Assembly: GCA_003049465.1 (NCBI GenBank)
Contig: PYSS01000051.1
Location: 124,001-188,000, forward strand
DNA: 64,000 nucleotides
Direction: 5' to 3'
From: Magnaporthiopsis rhizophila
Lineage: Eukaryota > Ascomycota > Sordariomycetes > Magnaporthales > Magnaporthaceae
Below are positions 25,201-36,731 of the stretch, piece after piece. The translations under genes and the position numbers were made by a program. The notes under the pieces are model-generated. The model did no database searches. It saw only the letters and a list, made by a program, of their open reading frames with translations, and was not told where the DNA came from. Each line of letters begins with the position of its first letter. Within the stretch, counting starts at the first letter, position 1.

Positions 25201-27636
25201 TACGCTTGCCCTCCACAATCTGCTGACCCACCAGCGCCGTCATCTGCGAGATGTTGATGGCCGACCCCTTGGAACCGGACCGTGACATGGTAACGGCGTT
25301 GTTCAGGTCCTTCAAACTCTTCTCAGTCGTGGTACCAGCCTTCTCACGAGCCGTGTTGAGGGCCTTGGAGACCTTGCTCTCGAATGTTTCGCGGATGTTC
25401 ATGCCAGGAAGAGCCTCGAGAGTGTTGGTGGTGGCGGCCTGGGTGAGCTCCGCGACCTCAGACTTCTGCTCCGTAATGTGCGCCTGGATCTTCGCGATTG
25501 TGACCTGATCGGGAATCGTGTCACCGATACCGATGCTGTGGCCATAATGCAGCAGCATGTAGTTGACCACACGCTGGCAGCCGTTCAGGAAGGCCATGGC
25601 GCTATCTGGGCCTTGCTCGTTGTAGCAGATGTGGATGATACCGCCTGAGGAAGCGCCGACGTTCTTCTTGGTGAGGAGACCGTACATGAGCTCGCCCGAC
25701 TGGATCATCAGGGTGTCATCGTTGAGAGGGTTGAAGTCGTTGCCCGTGTGTGTCGTGACAAACTTTGGGATGATCATGCTGATGAGCTGTTTGCCAGTCC
25801 ATCGCGGCCGCGGCCGGAGGATGCAGGGCATGGGGATGATGCCGTCCCAGTCCGGGACCCAGAGCATGATGTTCATGACCTGCTCCTTGGTAAGGAAAAC
25901 GTCACGCCGACACAGCTTGTAGCAGCCGGCCAGGGTGTCCTGGACAATACCCATGAGGGGACTGTTGCGCTGCGGCGAGACGATGTTGAGAGGCACCATG
26001 CAGAGTCCCCGCACCTCAGCGCGCGTCTCCTCAGTCTGGGGCACGTGAAGGTTCATTTCGTCACCATCGAAATCGGCGTTATAGGGCGACGTGACCGAAA
26101 GATTGAGACGGAAAGTCGAGTAGGGCATGACACGAACTCGATGACCCATCATGGACTCCTTGTGCAGCGACGGCTGACGGTTGAAGATGATATAGTCGCC
26201 GGTGAGAAGGTGACGCTCCACCTTCCAGCCATACTCGAGCGAGATGCCGTTGCGCCCCTTGACGTGACGCAGGTCGATGCGGCTACCGTCACTCCTGATC
26301 ACATACTTGGCGCCAGGGTGTTCGTTGGGCCCATTCGCCACGTACTGGTGCAGGCGGCTGATGTTGTATGGGGTTACCGTCTCCGGGTAGGACAGTGTGC
26401 GAGCAATGCTCCTCGGCACACCGACCTCGTCGAGAGAGATGTTGGCGTCACCCGTGATGACCGTGCGGGCGGAGAAATCCACACGCTTACCCATCAGGTT
26501 ACCACGCAGACGGCCCTCCTTGCCCTTGAGACGAGCGCGGATAGACTTGACCGGGCGACCGCTTTTCTGAAGTGAACGGGGAACTGAGGCGATATCGTTG
26601 TCCATGTACGTGGCGACGTGGTACTGCAGCAGCTCCTCGAACTCGAGGCAGATGTGCGCCGGTGCGCCGTCCTGGATCGCCTGCTTCACGTTTCCGTTGG
26701 CGCGAATGATATCGCCGAGCTTGTAGGTCAAATCGTCCTCGTTGCGCATTCCCGTGCCGGTACCGTCCATCGAGATACTGGGCCGCACCGGAGGAGGAGG
26801 CACAGGCAGCACAGTGACGATGAGCCACTCGGGGCGCGCGTAGTCCTTGTTCAGGCCCATGTTCCACAGATCCTCATCCGAGATCTTCTTGAAGATGGCA
26901 TGGGCCGTCTCGGCCGTGATGGGCTTGTCTTTGATCTCCTTCTTTTGGGCGCCTTCTTCGTCGCCACCCTCACCCCTTACCCTTGCAAAAAGCGCCAAGG
27001 CCTTCTGACGGATATTTGGATGGGCGCTACCGCATCCACCGTGGGGGACCTTGGCGTTCTGTTGTGGTTTTGGGTTGTCGTCGAACGCCCCTTCTTTGTC
27101 GGCGCCCTTCTTGGTCGTCTCGTTCTCACAGAACTTCTTGTCCTTACACATATCCCAGACGCGGGCGAAGCGCACCTTGGGGTCGCGTGTCCGGATGGCG
27201 TCCAAAAAGCCTTCGTCATTATCCTGTAGTGGGCGTCAGCACGAGAACAACACAGCAAGCGGCGCCCAGTCAGGCTAACCTTGTCGCACAGCAGCTTGCC
27301 GCACTCGTGGCACACCATCTCCAGTATCTTCTTCGTTTTCTTGATGAAGCCTGGATGGTATACAGGTTTGGCAAGCTCAATGTGACCGAAGTGGCCAGGA
27401 CATTCGGCCATGGAGTTGTTGCAAGTTTTGCACTTGAACTGCCTGTCCACGGAACCGAGAAGAGGATCGTTCAGACCGCCCTCACGAGGCTTCGTGCGCG
27501 TGTCGTCCATAGCCTCTGGGTACTGGATATGTGCGACACTCATGTTCTTGGTCTCCTCAGGCGACAGGACTCCAAACTGGATCTCCTCAATCGTCTTGAG
27601 GGGAGCCGAAGACGGCTCGAAGATGAGGTTCGCCAT
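22214..27636 (-). CDS. RPB1: RNA polymerase II largest subunit
   Basis: Three exons (27636-27280, 27223-22367 and 22279-22214) encode 1759 residues, the usual size for a fungal RPB1. It forms the catalytic clamp and active site of Pol II. The clamp zinc segment (CKTC then CPGHFGH) lies near residues 69-86. The Mg-binding [10 protein letters not shown] motif is at about 501-510. The bridge/trigger region contains [17 protein letters not shown]. The C-terminal domain starts near residue 1500 and holds degenerate YSPxSPx heptads. The first intron has donor GTTAGC, branch GCTGAC and acceptor CTACAG. The last intron (22280-22366) has GTAAGT, CTAAC and TTTTACAG, and splicing it gives a typical tail through [11 protein letters not shown]. 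Without that splice the frame runs on 21 codons into unrelated sequence. SWD1 lies 1.1 kb upstream on the same strand. Confidence 0.97.
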
Positions 27637-28772
27637 GATGACGATGCGCGCGATGGATCACACGATGAGAAGTGGGATGAAAGCGCGGGGGAAGCGACCA
27701 AAAGAGTGGCGTGGCAATGGCCGAACGAAATTGCGCGAAGTCGCGACAAGGCGAGAGTGAGAAAAAAGTGAGGACAAAGCGAGCGCTGCGGCAACGCAAG
27801 ATTAAAAAGTCTAAAAACTCGGCAGATCCAGCGAGGAAATCTATCAACAGGCAGCGATAGTCGGTCGCTGTCGTCGCGCTCGTCGTATGCGTCGCCTCTG
27901 GGAAGACGAGGCCTCTCCGTTCACAACGGAGGCGCCCCGTAGGAGCGAGGCTTGGATGATGTCGCCTCCTCCACGGTCGCGTTGATCGCTCGGTTCGTGG
28001 ATGTGTTGCGAAAAGCGTTTCGATCGGTCGCTCGTTCGTGGGACGAGGAGGTTGTCCGGTCCGGGGCTCTCGGTCCACGACGCGGGCGGCGCGGCGTGTT
28101 TGTCGAGGGAGTGCGAAAAGATGGTTTGGGTTTGAACAAGGAATGGCGGAAAACCTCACGTCCCTTCTTTTTCGGAGACCGACCTTTGCAACACGATGCA
28201 CTGGCTTTTGAGCCAAGCCACGCTAACCTGATTCGGATGCGCCCCACGCAGACTTGACTCCTTTATTTTTCGCCGCCTCGAGTGGGGCCTCCAAGGCGAC
28301 TCGGGTTCTCAGGCAACCACTAGGGTAGCCCTTCCACAAAGTACCAGAAAGTACATTCAGAGCTGCGGGAGTTTAACGCGACGCACTCTCGTCGCGCTCC
28401 ATCGCTGGCGGATGGGAGGGGGCACCTTCGAGTAAATCTGCGCAGCCAATCAATCTGACCGCCCCCATCCAAGGTACGGATTTGGTCACTTCCAGGCGCA
28501 TTCCAGATAAAATGGATGCAAGACCGCGCCAACATGCCAGTCAGAATAAAAAAAATAGCGTGCGCCACTTCCGTGCTCTTGCATGTCTTTTCCTTCGCGG
28601 CGACCATGACACCTGTTCAAACGGTTGAGTACATATGCTACCACTTAGGCTGTCGGCGATGATTGCAAGGGAAATGGGTTAGAGAAATATCCGCTAGGCA
28701 CATACCCACGCGTATAGTAACAGATACAATCGCTGGTGAAATGCAACCTCGCATACCAAAGACCTGACCTCT
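27637..28772. promoter_or_regulatory. Region between SWD1 and RPB1
   Basis: This 1.1-kb interval is upstream of RPB1 and downstream of SWD1, both on the minus strand. It should contain the RPB1 promoter and 5' UTR and the SWD1 3' UTR. Open frames in it are compositional. I could not assign a TATA box or factor site. Confidence 0.5.
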
Positions 28773-30243
28773 CTAGCCCTTTTTTCTAGACCTGGACTTG
28801 GCAGCGGCTCCCTTCTTCGCCGTCGCCCTCTCCTCCAGCCCATTGCCCTCGCCCTCGCCCTCGCCGGGGCTCCTCCGCCGCATAGTGCCCGTCGACACGG
28901 CGATAAACTCCTCCTCACTGTCAGATTCGCCCAGGTTATATAGTATGGGCACTTGGAATGACTCCTCTTCCGTCTCGCCATTGGCGCGCACAGCCAGCAC
29001 CTCAACATCCTCGTCCTCGCGATCCAACCTGCGCTTAGCGATGACTTCCTGCTCCAGAATGTCGAACTCATCCTCCTTCTCGGCGTACTGCACGTTTTCC
29101 TCGACCTCGACGAAGTCTGGTGCTAGCGCCGACCAACGCTGCGGGCTCGTGACGGACCAGATGTTAATGCGCCCGGTTTCCAGCCCGCACGCGGCTAGCA
29201 GCGCCTTGTGGGGATGCCACTCGATCGTGCCCTGCTCCTCCTTTGTGCCTTCTAGCATGCGTACCAGGCTGCCATGATTCCTCTCCCAAATGTATAGCTC
29301 ATGATTGTTGTAGGTGGACGCCGCGACGTAGTCACCGGTCGAGCTGAAGGTAACGTGGTTCCACTGTAGCCTGTTGACCACGTCCTGGAACTTGTGCTCA
29401 TCCACCAGCTGGATTGTATCCAGGTCTAGGTTCTCGGCGGACAGATTGGGAACGTGGAAAGTCCTTATGATTCTGTCCTGAGCGTTGAGTAACAAGATCT
29501 TGCCGGAGCGCGATAGTCGCATTGTGGTGATGACGCCAGTGCAGGGCTTCTTGGAGAAGATTACTTCGCGAGTCCGAGAGTCGACGATGTTGATCCATCC
29601 TTTGCTCGTACCCGCCAGGATGTGGTCGCCCGTGGCCGTGTATATGGCAACCGTTGTCATCTGCTTGCTGTCTTCCTTCGCCCACTTCTCCTTTAGCGCC
29701 TGGTCATCGGTGTCTGGTCGCTTCGGCTTCGAGGGCAGTATATGCTTGACGTCGATCGCATCTGTTGCGTCGACAACAACAGGCTGGTCTTCGAATATGG
29801 AGGCCACGAACTGGTAGCTGCAAGCTGTTCAGCACACGGGTCAACGATGAAAAGTAGCGTTTTCTTGATCTAGCCTACCGGTCGCGCGGATTCAGCTCCG
29901 CGATGTAGACGGGTGCCCTAAAGCGCACCTCGCGATGTCTCTTGCCATTGCTCAGGTCCCATATGATGGCCTTGCCGCCCTGACATGCCGAAAGGAGATA
30001 CCTGCCGCATCGAGACCAGCTTAGAGAGGAAACGCTCTTAGAATGTCCCCTCAGCTTGCGAGCAACTCCCATGGTGTCGAGATCCCACACAACAACGGCG
30101 CCGTCAACTCGACCGGAGGCGAGGTAGTCGCCGGTGCGATTGAAACGGAGGCATGTCGCGTGGCCCGATCTGACCGTGTTGGTAATGTTCTCGGGGTAGT
30201 CTTGGAGCAGGTAATCGTCGGAGAGTAGGAGGTTCATGGCCAA
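28773..30243 (-). CDS. SWD1: COMPASS/Set1C WD40 subunit (Swd1/RBBP5)
   Basis: Two exons (30243-29879 and 29817-28773) encode 469 residues. The intron has donor GTAGGC and acceptor TTGCAG, and the spliced junction reads PRDRYQFVAS. The N-terminus MNLLLSDDYLLQDYPENI and the WD repeats (DYLASGRVDGAVVVWD, SVSSLSWSRCGRYLL and IIWDLSNGK) match Swd1/RBBP5. This protein supports histone H3K4 methylation by the Set1 complex in the nucleus. Later repeats include TAVVxW-like ELYIWERNHG and EWHPHKALLAACGL. The C-terminus is acidic then basic, with an EGEGEGEG run and a KSRSRKKG end. An ATG two codons upstream of MNLL is used here; either start is possible. It is divergent from THG1 across 371 bp. Confidence 0.93.
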
Positions 30244-30614
30244 GGCGCTGTTGTGAAGAGCGGCGGGGAGTTCCTAGGGATGCATGGATGATGGATGCAT
30301 GAGCTCCCATGGCGCGATTCGGAGCGAATTTTAGTGGGGTCTGGATTGATGGGGTGCGAGGTGCGGGGAAAGCTGCAGCGGGGCGACTTTGTGGACCGAA
30401 CCTGGCTGATACTCGACCTCTAGGTCCTACTTAGACCCCATGAGAGCTCAAGTTTCGCCATCGGCCAAACGGATTATATATGTGCTCCGTCTGTGGCGCG
30501 GCCCTTAGCTTGCCCGCCGATACATCCCATCTTGACGCCAGTGACAATTTATAGGTGAACTAACTCAGACGACTCCGCAGCGCGCAGGCTGGCGTATCAC
30601 GCCGGACCTCGAGG
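30244..30614. promoter_or_regulatory. Shared divergent promoter, SWD1 and THG1
   Basis: Only 371 bp separate the two start codons, so both promoters lie here. Co-regulation is possible but untested. I see no clear factor site. Confidence 0.6.
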
Positions 30615-31904
30615 ATGGCGAACTCAAAGTGAGCACCAGACCTTGACTACCTTAACATATGTCTAAGAGAGAATCCTTCCAACGAGGCTGGCAATACTCC
30701 CCATCAACCCTTCCAGTCTCTAACGCTTATCCAGGTTCGAATATGTGAGGCTATTCGAGCAGCTGGACAACCTGCTCCCCAATACGTGGGTCGTCGTGCG
30801 TTTGGACGGACGAGCATTTACCAAATTTGCCACCAAGTATGGCTTCAAAAAGCCTAACGACAAGCGTGCGCTTGATCTCATGAATGCTGCCGCCAAGTCC
30901 GTCATAACAGAGCTCCCAGAAATCACCATCGCTTATGGCGTTAGTGACGAGTTCAGGTACAATGACCCCATTGAGGGCTTCCTCTCCCGTCATCCACCGA
31001 AGACGTCTTCACCAACTAACTAGCCGAGAATAGCTTCGTCTTCCACAAGCATTGCACCCTGTTCGACAGGCGTTCGAGGTATGTGAAGGTGACACCGCCG
31101 GATATCCGATTCAGTGCTACTTATTTGCAGAGATAATGAACTCTAGCTTATCCGCTTCACCCCTCAGCAAATTGGTTTCGACTGTGGTGTCGACCTTCAC
31201 GTCCTATTACATATACTACTGGTCAACCTACTTCCCGGAAACGCCTCTGTCACCCCCTCTGCCGAGCTTCGATGGAAGAGCAGTCTGCTATCCCAGTGTG
31301 CAGAATCTGAGGGACTACCTGAGTTGGCGCCAGGTCGACTGCCACATCAACAATCTCTACAACACCACTTACTGGGCCTTGATCCAGCAAGGCGGTCTTG
31401 ACGCACAGACAGCGGAGAGATCTCTTGCAGTAAGCCAACCCTTGGGCATTCACAGTTGGGTTGATGTTACAAACCGAGCACCAAATGACACAAATCTCAG
31501 GGCACGTTCGCTGCCGACAAGAACGAGATACTGTTCTCGAAGTTTGGTATCAATTACAACAACGAGCCCGAGATATACAAGAAGGGTAGCGTGGTCTTCA
31601 GAGACGTAAGTCTGGATCCAACTATAGCTGCGTCATCTGCTGCAATTCCATAACAATACTTTTGTCCTAACAACTCTACCAGTACAAATTGGAAGAGCCG
31701 CAAAGCGGCCAAACCAAGATCCAGGAGGCGGAGAATCTCGCCGAGCCTCCCAAGGAATCCAAGACGCAGGCCGAGAGTGACAAGAAGAAGCGCGCCAAAG
31801 CAAGGGTCACGGTTGAGCACATGGATATCATCAAGGACGATTTCTGGGACAGGCGCCCTTGGTTACTATCCAACAAGCCTGGCGAGATTCCCAAGGAGAC
31901 GTAG
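30615..31904 (+). CDS. THG1: tRNA-His guanylyltransferase
   Basis: Six exons (30615-30628, 30735-30956, 31034-31078, 31168-31429, 31501-31605 and 31683-31904) encode 289 residues. Thg1 adds the G(-1) nucleotide to tRNA-His by 3'-5' polymerisation, which histidyl-tRNA synthetase requires. The metal-binding aspartates fall at D29 (RLDGRAF) and D76 (GVSDEFSF), the same positions as in the human enzyme. Other family blocks are [14 protein letters not shown] and [10 protein letters not shown]. Each junction restores the family sequence and the phases agree. A first exon of only 14 bp encodes MANSK. The C-terminus carries a fungal-type Lys/Glu-rich extension ending at [18 protein letters not shown]. 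It is divergent from SWD1 and convergent with TMA23. Confidence 0.95.
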
Positions 31905-32152
31905 GAGTGTCTGCTCAACTGAGGATGTGTCTCCGGGCCTCCACAGCTACATGAAACATCTTTATCCCTCGCGAACTGCCACTCCCGTCCCTGTAGGGAC
32001 CATGTGAGCTGTGTTGTCTCGGAAACGGCTGCTAGGGGCGATGTATCCTGCCCTTGGATATCTTGACAGCCCCTGCCGGGCGCGTGGATACAGCTCTGAA
32101 GGTGTGTTGTTGTTGATGTATCAAACTGTCACCCGACTGGGAGGGTACTTGG

Positions 32153-32158
32153 AATAAA
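32153..32158 (+). terminator. Candidate poly(A) signal AATAAA after THG1
   Basis: A canonical AATAAA lies 249 bp past the THG1 stop. It is a candidate 3'-end signal only; fungal 3'-end formation tolerates many variants. Confidence 0.3.
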
Positions 32159-32184
32159 TTTTGGCCAGGGGGTTCGAGATGACC

Positions 32185-32859
32185 TCAGCCTTCGGACCCC
32201 TTGCGACGCTCCTGTTTTCTTTTCCTCTTAGCTTCCCTTCTGGTCCGCCTCTCCTCCTTGGTCTCGAGGGCCTTCTTGTCCATCTTCTTCTTCCTCCTGG
32301 CGGCTAGGATCTCCTCGACGTCGAGCGCCCCGCCGGTCGACTTGTGGGCTTTCTTCTCGGCCCGTTCTCGCCTCCGCTGTGCGCGTCTTGCTTTGCGCTC
32401 GCTCTTTGTTTCTGATCGGCCGACCATATCGATGCCACTCCCGGGCGTGCTCTCTGCCGTCTCTGATGTGTCGCGTGGTGTCGAGTCTCCGGAAGACGAG
32501 GGGGACGAGATGGTGCCCTCGAGCAGGCCGCCCCTGACGAAGGACGCGTATAGGCCGTAGGCGCCCGTGTACCTGGCAGCAGCCCCGCGGGCCTGGATGG
32601 CGTTGAGGGCGCCGCGCTGGACCGTCTGGACGACGGCGGTGCCCGTCTTGCCCGTAGTGTCGAGGCCCTGGAGCTGCTGGTCAAAGGCGTTGAGCCACCA
32701 CTGGTCGCTCGTGCAGTGCTCCTTCTTGCCGATGCCGAGGGTGTTGTCCTTGCGCGATATCAGCAGCGGTCGCGCCAGGCCGGTCGAGTCGTCGCTTGGG
32801 TGGAGCGTGTGGCCGTGGCCGCGCCAGCCCTGTGATTTAAGGAGCGCATGGGCGTCCAT
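32185..32859 (-). CDS. TMA23: TMA23-like nucleolar ribosome-biogenesis protein
   Basis: A single exon encodes 224 residues. The N-terminus MDAHALLKSQGWRGHGHTL, then GLARPLLISRKDNTLGIG and DQWWLNAFDQQLQGLD, follow the order seen in yeast Tma23 (GW, RPI/LL, GLG, WW, FD, LxxLD). Residues 5-50 are a G-patch-like segment. The second half is a long Arg/Lys/Glu-rich nucleolar-type tail. In yeast the protein is nucleolar and is needed for 40S subunit assembly. The ATG used gives exactly the family N-terminus. It is convergent with THG1, with 280 bp between stops. Confidence 0.85.
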   Translation of the reverse strand: MDAHALLKSQGWRGHGHTLHPSDDSTGLARPLLISRKDNTLGIGKKEHCTSDQWWLNAFDQQLQGLDTTGKTGTAVVQTVQRGALNAIQARGAAARYTGAYGLYASFVRGGLLEGTISSPSSSGDSTPRDTSETAESTPGSGIDMVGRSETKSERKARRAQRRRERAEKKAHKSTGGALDVEEILAARRKKKMDKKALETKEERRTRREAKRKRKQERRKGSEG

Positions 32860-33700
32860 CGAGAATGTCTTGGTCGTTGTGGCTGTGACCTAGGAGCAGG
32901 TCCTTAGGAGTCGGTGTGCGAGCGATCGGAGCCGGTGTCATAGCACGGATGTCGTTATCATTTTCTTCTTGGCCTTGATTGCGTGCCTCTTCGTGCTCAA
33001 GGCTTCCATTACGGCGGGCGCCACACTCATTTTTTTTTCTTTTTTTTTTTTCTCGCGGCGTCCCAAAGTTTTGGGGGGCTCCAGCAGGGAGGGCCAGCCC
33101 CCAGCCCCACATTGATATGGGCTGCCGGTCTGATTCAGAGCGTTAGGTNTTTTTTCTCGCGGCGTCCCAAAGTTTTGGGGGGCTCCAGCAGGGAGGGCCA
33201 GCCCCCAGCCCCACATTGATATGGGCTGCCGGTCTGATTCAGAGCGTTAGGTTTGTCTCCAAATAAAGCCTGCCACTACGAGGTTAGTTGGAAAAAGTAA
33301 AAGAAAAAGAAAAGTATATATAAAGATATGCAAAGATGTGACATGTAGGAAAAGATATAGGAGATAGAAAACACATAAAACCAGGGAAGGAATAAGCAAT
33401 AGGAAAGGCGACCGACAGGATACGTTTGGATCATGGGGCTCCAATTAGTGTTGCAGGAACTGCACGAACAAAGAGAAAATGGAAGCAAGGATCTTCACAA
33501 TCCTATGAAATAATCTTCGTCACGCCCTTAATAAGCCCAATTGCACCAAACCAACACACATTGCCCAACTCTGGTCAGAAGAAAGTACATTCCCATCATG
33601 AAAACCAAAAATCGAAGCCAAGTTGAAAGCCAAAGTACAAACCCAAGATAGAGGAAAACACTTTCGCCTCATGTTACATCCTCATGCAAGTCCTCCGTGA
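32860..33700. other. Intergenic, repeat remnant and AT-rich stretch
   Basis: This 840-bp interval holds a duplicated 103-bp block next to a T-rich tract, then an AT-rich stretch (about 33255-33660) unlike its GC-rich neighbours. It may be the body of a decayed transposable element. It must also hold the TMA23 promoter. I see no gene. Confidence 0.55.
33046..33252 (-). repeat. Duplicated 103-bp block around one N
   Basis: Identical 103-bp copies lie at 33046-33148 and 33150-33252, separated by a single N at 33149. On the minus strand the block runs from ACCTAACGCTCTGAATC to GGACGCCGCGAG and then into an A-rich tail, interrupted by a G, at 33030-33051. A tail like this suggests the 3' end of a SINE- or LINE-type element. 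The N suggests two contig ends that overlap were left unmerged, so the duplication may be an artefact. Confidence 0.85.
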
Positions 33701-35264
33701 TTAGATATGGGTGGGGTGGGGAACGACTACATCTTCGGTCGTAGGCAGCCTATCTTCTGAAGCAGCACCGGCAGGAGGTCCCGTCTGGATTTTCTGAAAG
33801 TGACGTCCCGTGGAGGCAAGGAGGAATCGCTCGATGCCGTGGGAGATGATATCGTAACCGTGCGACAGAGGGTCGGGGCCAAGGGCCAGCAGGGCGAAGT
33901 TGACGAGAAGGCCGAGGATGGTCAGGGTCACGAAGAAGAGGAGTGCCTGTTTGCTGCGACGTGCCGTATTCTTCTTCTTGGATGACGCCATTATGTGCTC
34001 TGCCAGAGTGGGCTTCCGTTCCCACATCTCGCCTTGGTCATCCGACCTGCCAAAGTAATAGGCCACCTCGCACCTGGAGACTAGGGCAACGCGCTCGCCG
34101 GCCTCTGCGCCGTAGTCTTCGACACTTCCGAGGGGTTCATGGCGCTTGATCTCCGGCCAAGCGACCACCTTGACCTTAGCAACACGAGCCGAAAGCTGGC
34201 CCTGCCTCGCATCGTGATCTTGCGCATTCGTCTTCGACTTTCGATAGATGTGCTTCTCTTCCAGCTGACCGTAGGTGAGCTCCCACTTTTCTCCCGGCTC
34301 GGGATACTCGATTTTGAAGATGGTGTGGGACAACCGAATGCAGATGGAGAAGTAGGCAGCCTCGGCGATGATGTCGTGGAGCTCCTGGTAGATCACCATG
34401 AGACCGGGCCACCTCTCCGCCGGCGCCTGCTGGCCTTGGAAGTTGATCAAGGGCAGGAGGAGGGAAGTGGTCCGTGTTGCCAGCTCATCCACCTTAGGCC
34501 AGAAGTTGGGAGTAAGAATGTGGCCTCCCAACGCATCTCTGACCATATCAGCGCGTCGTTTGGTCCGTTTGTATCCTACGATGCTGCGTTAGCCACCAGA
34601 ATAGCACTCTAAATGCGATCAAAAAGGCACGCTTACCATCGTCAGAGACCGTAGCGGCGTCGTGAGCCTTGAGAAGTGCCGTTTGTTCGTCTGTCGCTCC
34701 CCACAGGAGGTCGGGAAAGACGTTGTTGACCAAGACTTTGGAGAGGATCCCAGTCACCAGGATTGCCCGGTGCCTCTTGTCTTTGAGCAGCAAGTCCCAG
34801 CCTCCAAGAAGAGGGTCCTGGCGCGAGAGCTGAGACGCATAGCTGACAAACTGAGCCGACAACTTGGCGTCTGTCCAGGGAGACTGAGCTCTGGGCAGGT
34901 GAAAGCTGTGCTGCCCAAGCCGACGGACGGAGAAGCTGTAGGTCGTCCAGTACAGGTGCTTGAAGGTCTCTTCAAACCAGGAGTCCTTTCTCTCCGACTC
35001 GGCATGTGGCAGCGTGAATTTCAATCTGGTCGGCGTGTAATCTTTGAGATCATGAAGGGTAGTTCGAGGTGTGAACCGAGCATCGACAGTGGGGTTTGGA
35101 ACCCAGGGACTTTGGCTGATGCCAAACTGCGCCATCCAGTCGCCCGATTGATGGTCTGTCCGGGCCTTCCAGAAGTATTTGCCGGTTTCTTGGGCCGGGG
35201 CAGACTCGGGCTCTGTCCCGCCTTCGCGGAGTGAATTCTCTTGGTCCTCGTTGGTGGCCGCCAT
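33701..35264 (-). CDS. Fungal protein with C-terminal membrane segment, unknown
   Basis: Two exons (35264-34637 and 34575-33701) encode 500 residues. The intron has donor GTAAGC, branch GGCTAAC and acceptor CGTAG, and splicing joins DDG to YKRTKRRAD. The first half has many aromatic residues (WFEETFKHLYWTTYSFSVRR) and looks globular and helical. The second half contains a segment YQELHDIIAEAAYFSICIRL. A basic KKKNTARRSKQ stretch is followed by one membrane helix at about 419-441 (ALLFFVTLTILGLLVNFALLAL). A short Pro-rich tail follows. This looks like a C-terminally anchored or single-pass protein with a large cytosolic part. I do not recognise the family; the composition and clean intron make the gene itself convincing. 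Confidence 0.82.
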
Positions 35265-36731
35265 GGCTGCGATGCTAAGAACTGGCGTCTATGTGTGGCT
35301 TTGGGCAAATGATTACAAACGTCGAACATCGATGCATATTGGAGTGGTCGCCAGGGGACTTGATGAGCATCTCACGTATAAATGTGCTCGGTAAGTCCTC
35401 CGGATGGCAATCGTTTTCGGCATGTTTCCTTTGTTCCCACAAACACACCAAACGGATGGACGAACAAACCCCCAACGAAAACGGCTCACGATAGACGATT
35501 GCGGCCTTGTGACCAATACAGCTTTACCAGCAAGAAACGAAACTTCATTATCGACGGCATCGACGTACGTTGATTCATTGCGGATTATTCTTCAGCCAAT
35601 TGGCGATGACTTGGCCGGACAAAAAGGGGCAATCGTGTGTGGAATGCATTGCGGCAGGGCTATTCAGCTACAGACGAAAACGTCTGCAGGTCCGACCAAG
35701 GCCACACGCATTTGGCTTCAGCTGGCCTGGGAACTTATTCCAATGGTCGCCACCTCGGCGTTGGGGCTTTAAAAGGGTCCGCTGGTTGAATACCAGTGGC
35801 TGTACTTAGGCCGTAAAAAGGCCTCGTCTCATCTGAAGTGCAAAGCCTGATCGCAGGAGACACCCCCCACTTACTCGCCCTGCGCTGGTTTCGAGCTAAG
35901 TGCGAGGCTGGCAGATTGTCAGTGTCAACTTGGCAGCCTGGATGCCGACTTTTGGTATGAAAGGCTAACGTTGCCGAAAAGTATAACGACGGTTCTCGTT
36001 GCCAGGTACCTACGTGAGCCGAGCCGAGGCAGTCTACGGCGCCTGGGGTGAATTGATGCAAGGCATTGATTGATTGATTGACGGGAAAGAGCCGGGGCGG
36101 CAATGGAGTCTAGGAGCTGCGCGGGATTGAGTCTGAGCGTTCAGGCAACGGCGGCCCCACTTTTTCCAGCTGCCATGCTTCATTTTGGCTGCTCCCTCAG
36201 CTTTGCCCACGTTGTTGCGATGGAACCAAAATCACAGCAAACCTTGCAGACTTCCATTTTTTTTTTGTCGGTTTTTTTTTTTTTCCTTCCCTCCTTCCTA
36301 GGTACCCTCGACTTAGCCTGGCGCATAAGTCAAGTCCACCGCACCTTCACTTCCTCCGCAATAACTTCCTTGCTACCCAGACAAACCACAAATAACCACA
36401 GGCAGTCATTGTGCTATTTCTTGCCCGCCTGCCTTCGATTCTCTTGCATCCATTGTTGGGCCTTCCTGTTTTTCCCTCGGCGGATTGATTGCCCCACCCA
36501 CGCGCCTTCTCCCACCAAACCCGACGCTCTTGGTGAATTTGCGCCTCGCTTCAACCGAGCCGCCTTCGAACCTCCGCAAGACAGTTGGCCACCAAGACAC
36601 AACTTGCCCTCCATCTGTCTCTCCTTGACACCTCGATCATCGCTGGAGCGCCGGCTCACTCCTCTATCCACCCCGCGCGCCGTTGTCCCCGCACCGAATC
36701 TCATCGTCTTCACCCCCTCGTGATCACAAAT
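35265..36731. promoter_or_regulatory. Divergent region upstream of eIF4E
   Basis: This 1.47-kb interval lies between the divergent membrane-protein gene and eIF4E. The right half is pyrimidine-rich with long T runs (36259-36290), typical of a long leader of a highly expressed fungal gene. A (TGAT)n-like tract lies near 36067-36083. Open frames here are compositional. I see no other gene. Confidence 0.5.

Noticed and set aside
32837..33219. Open frames with a repeated WGWGLALPAGAPQ segment
   Set aside because: They are translations of the 103-bp duplicated repeat block and include the N, so they are not credible proteins.
36103..36723. Plus-strand open frame of 206 codons before eIF4E
   Set aside because: It lies in pyrimidine-rich leader or promoter sequence, is composition-driven, and ends just before the eIF4E start.
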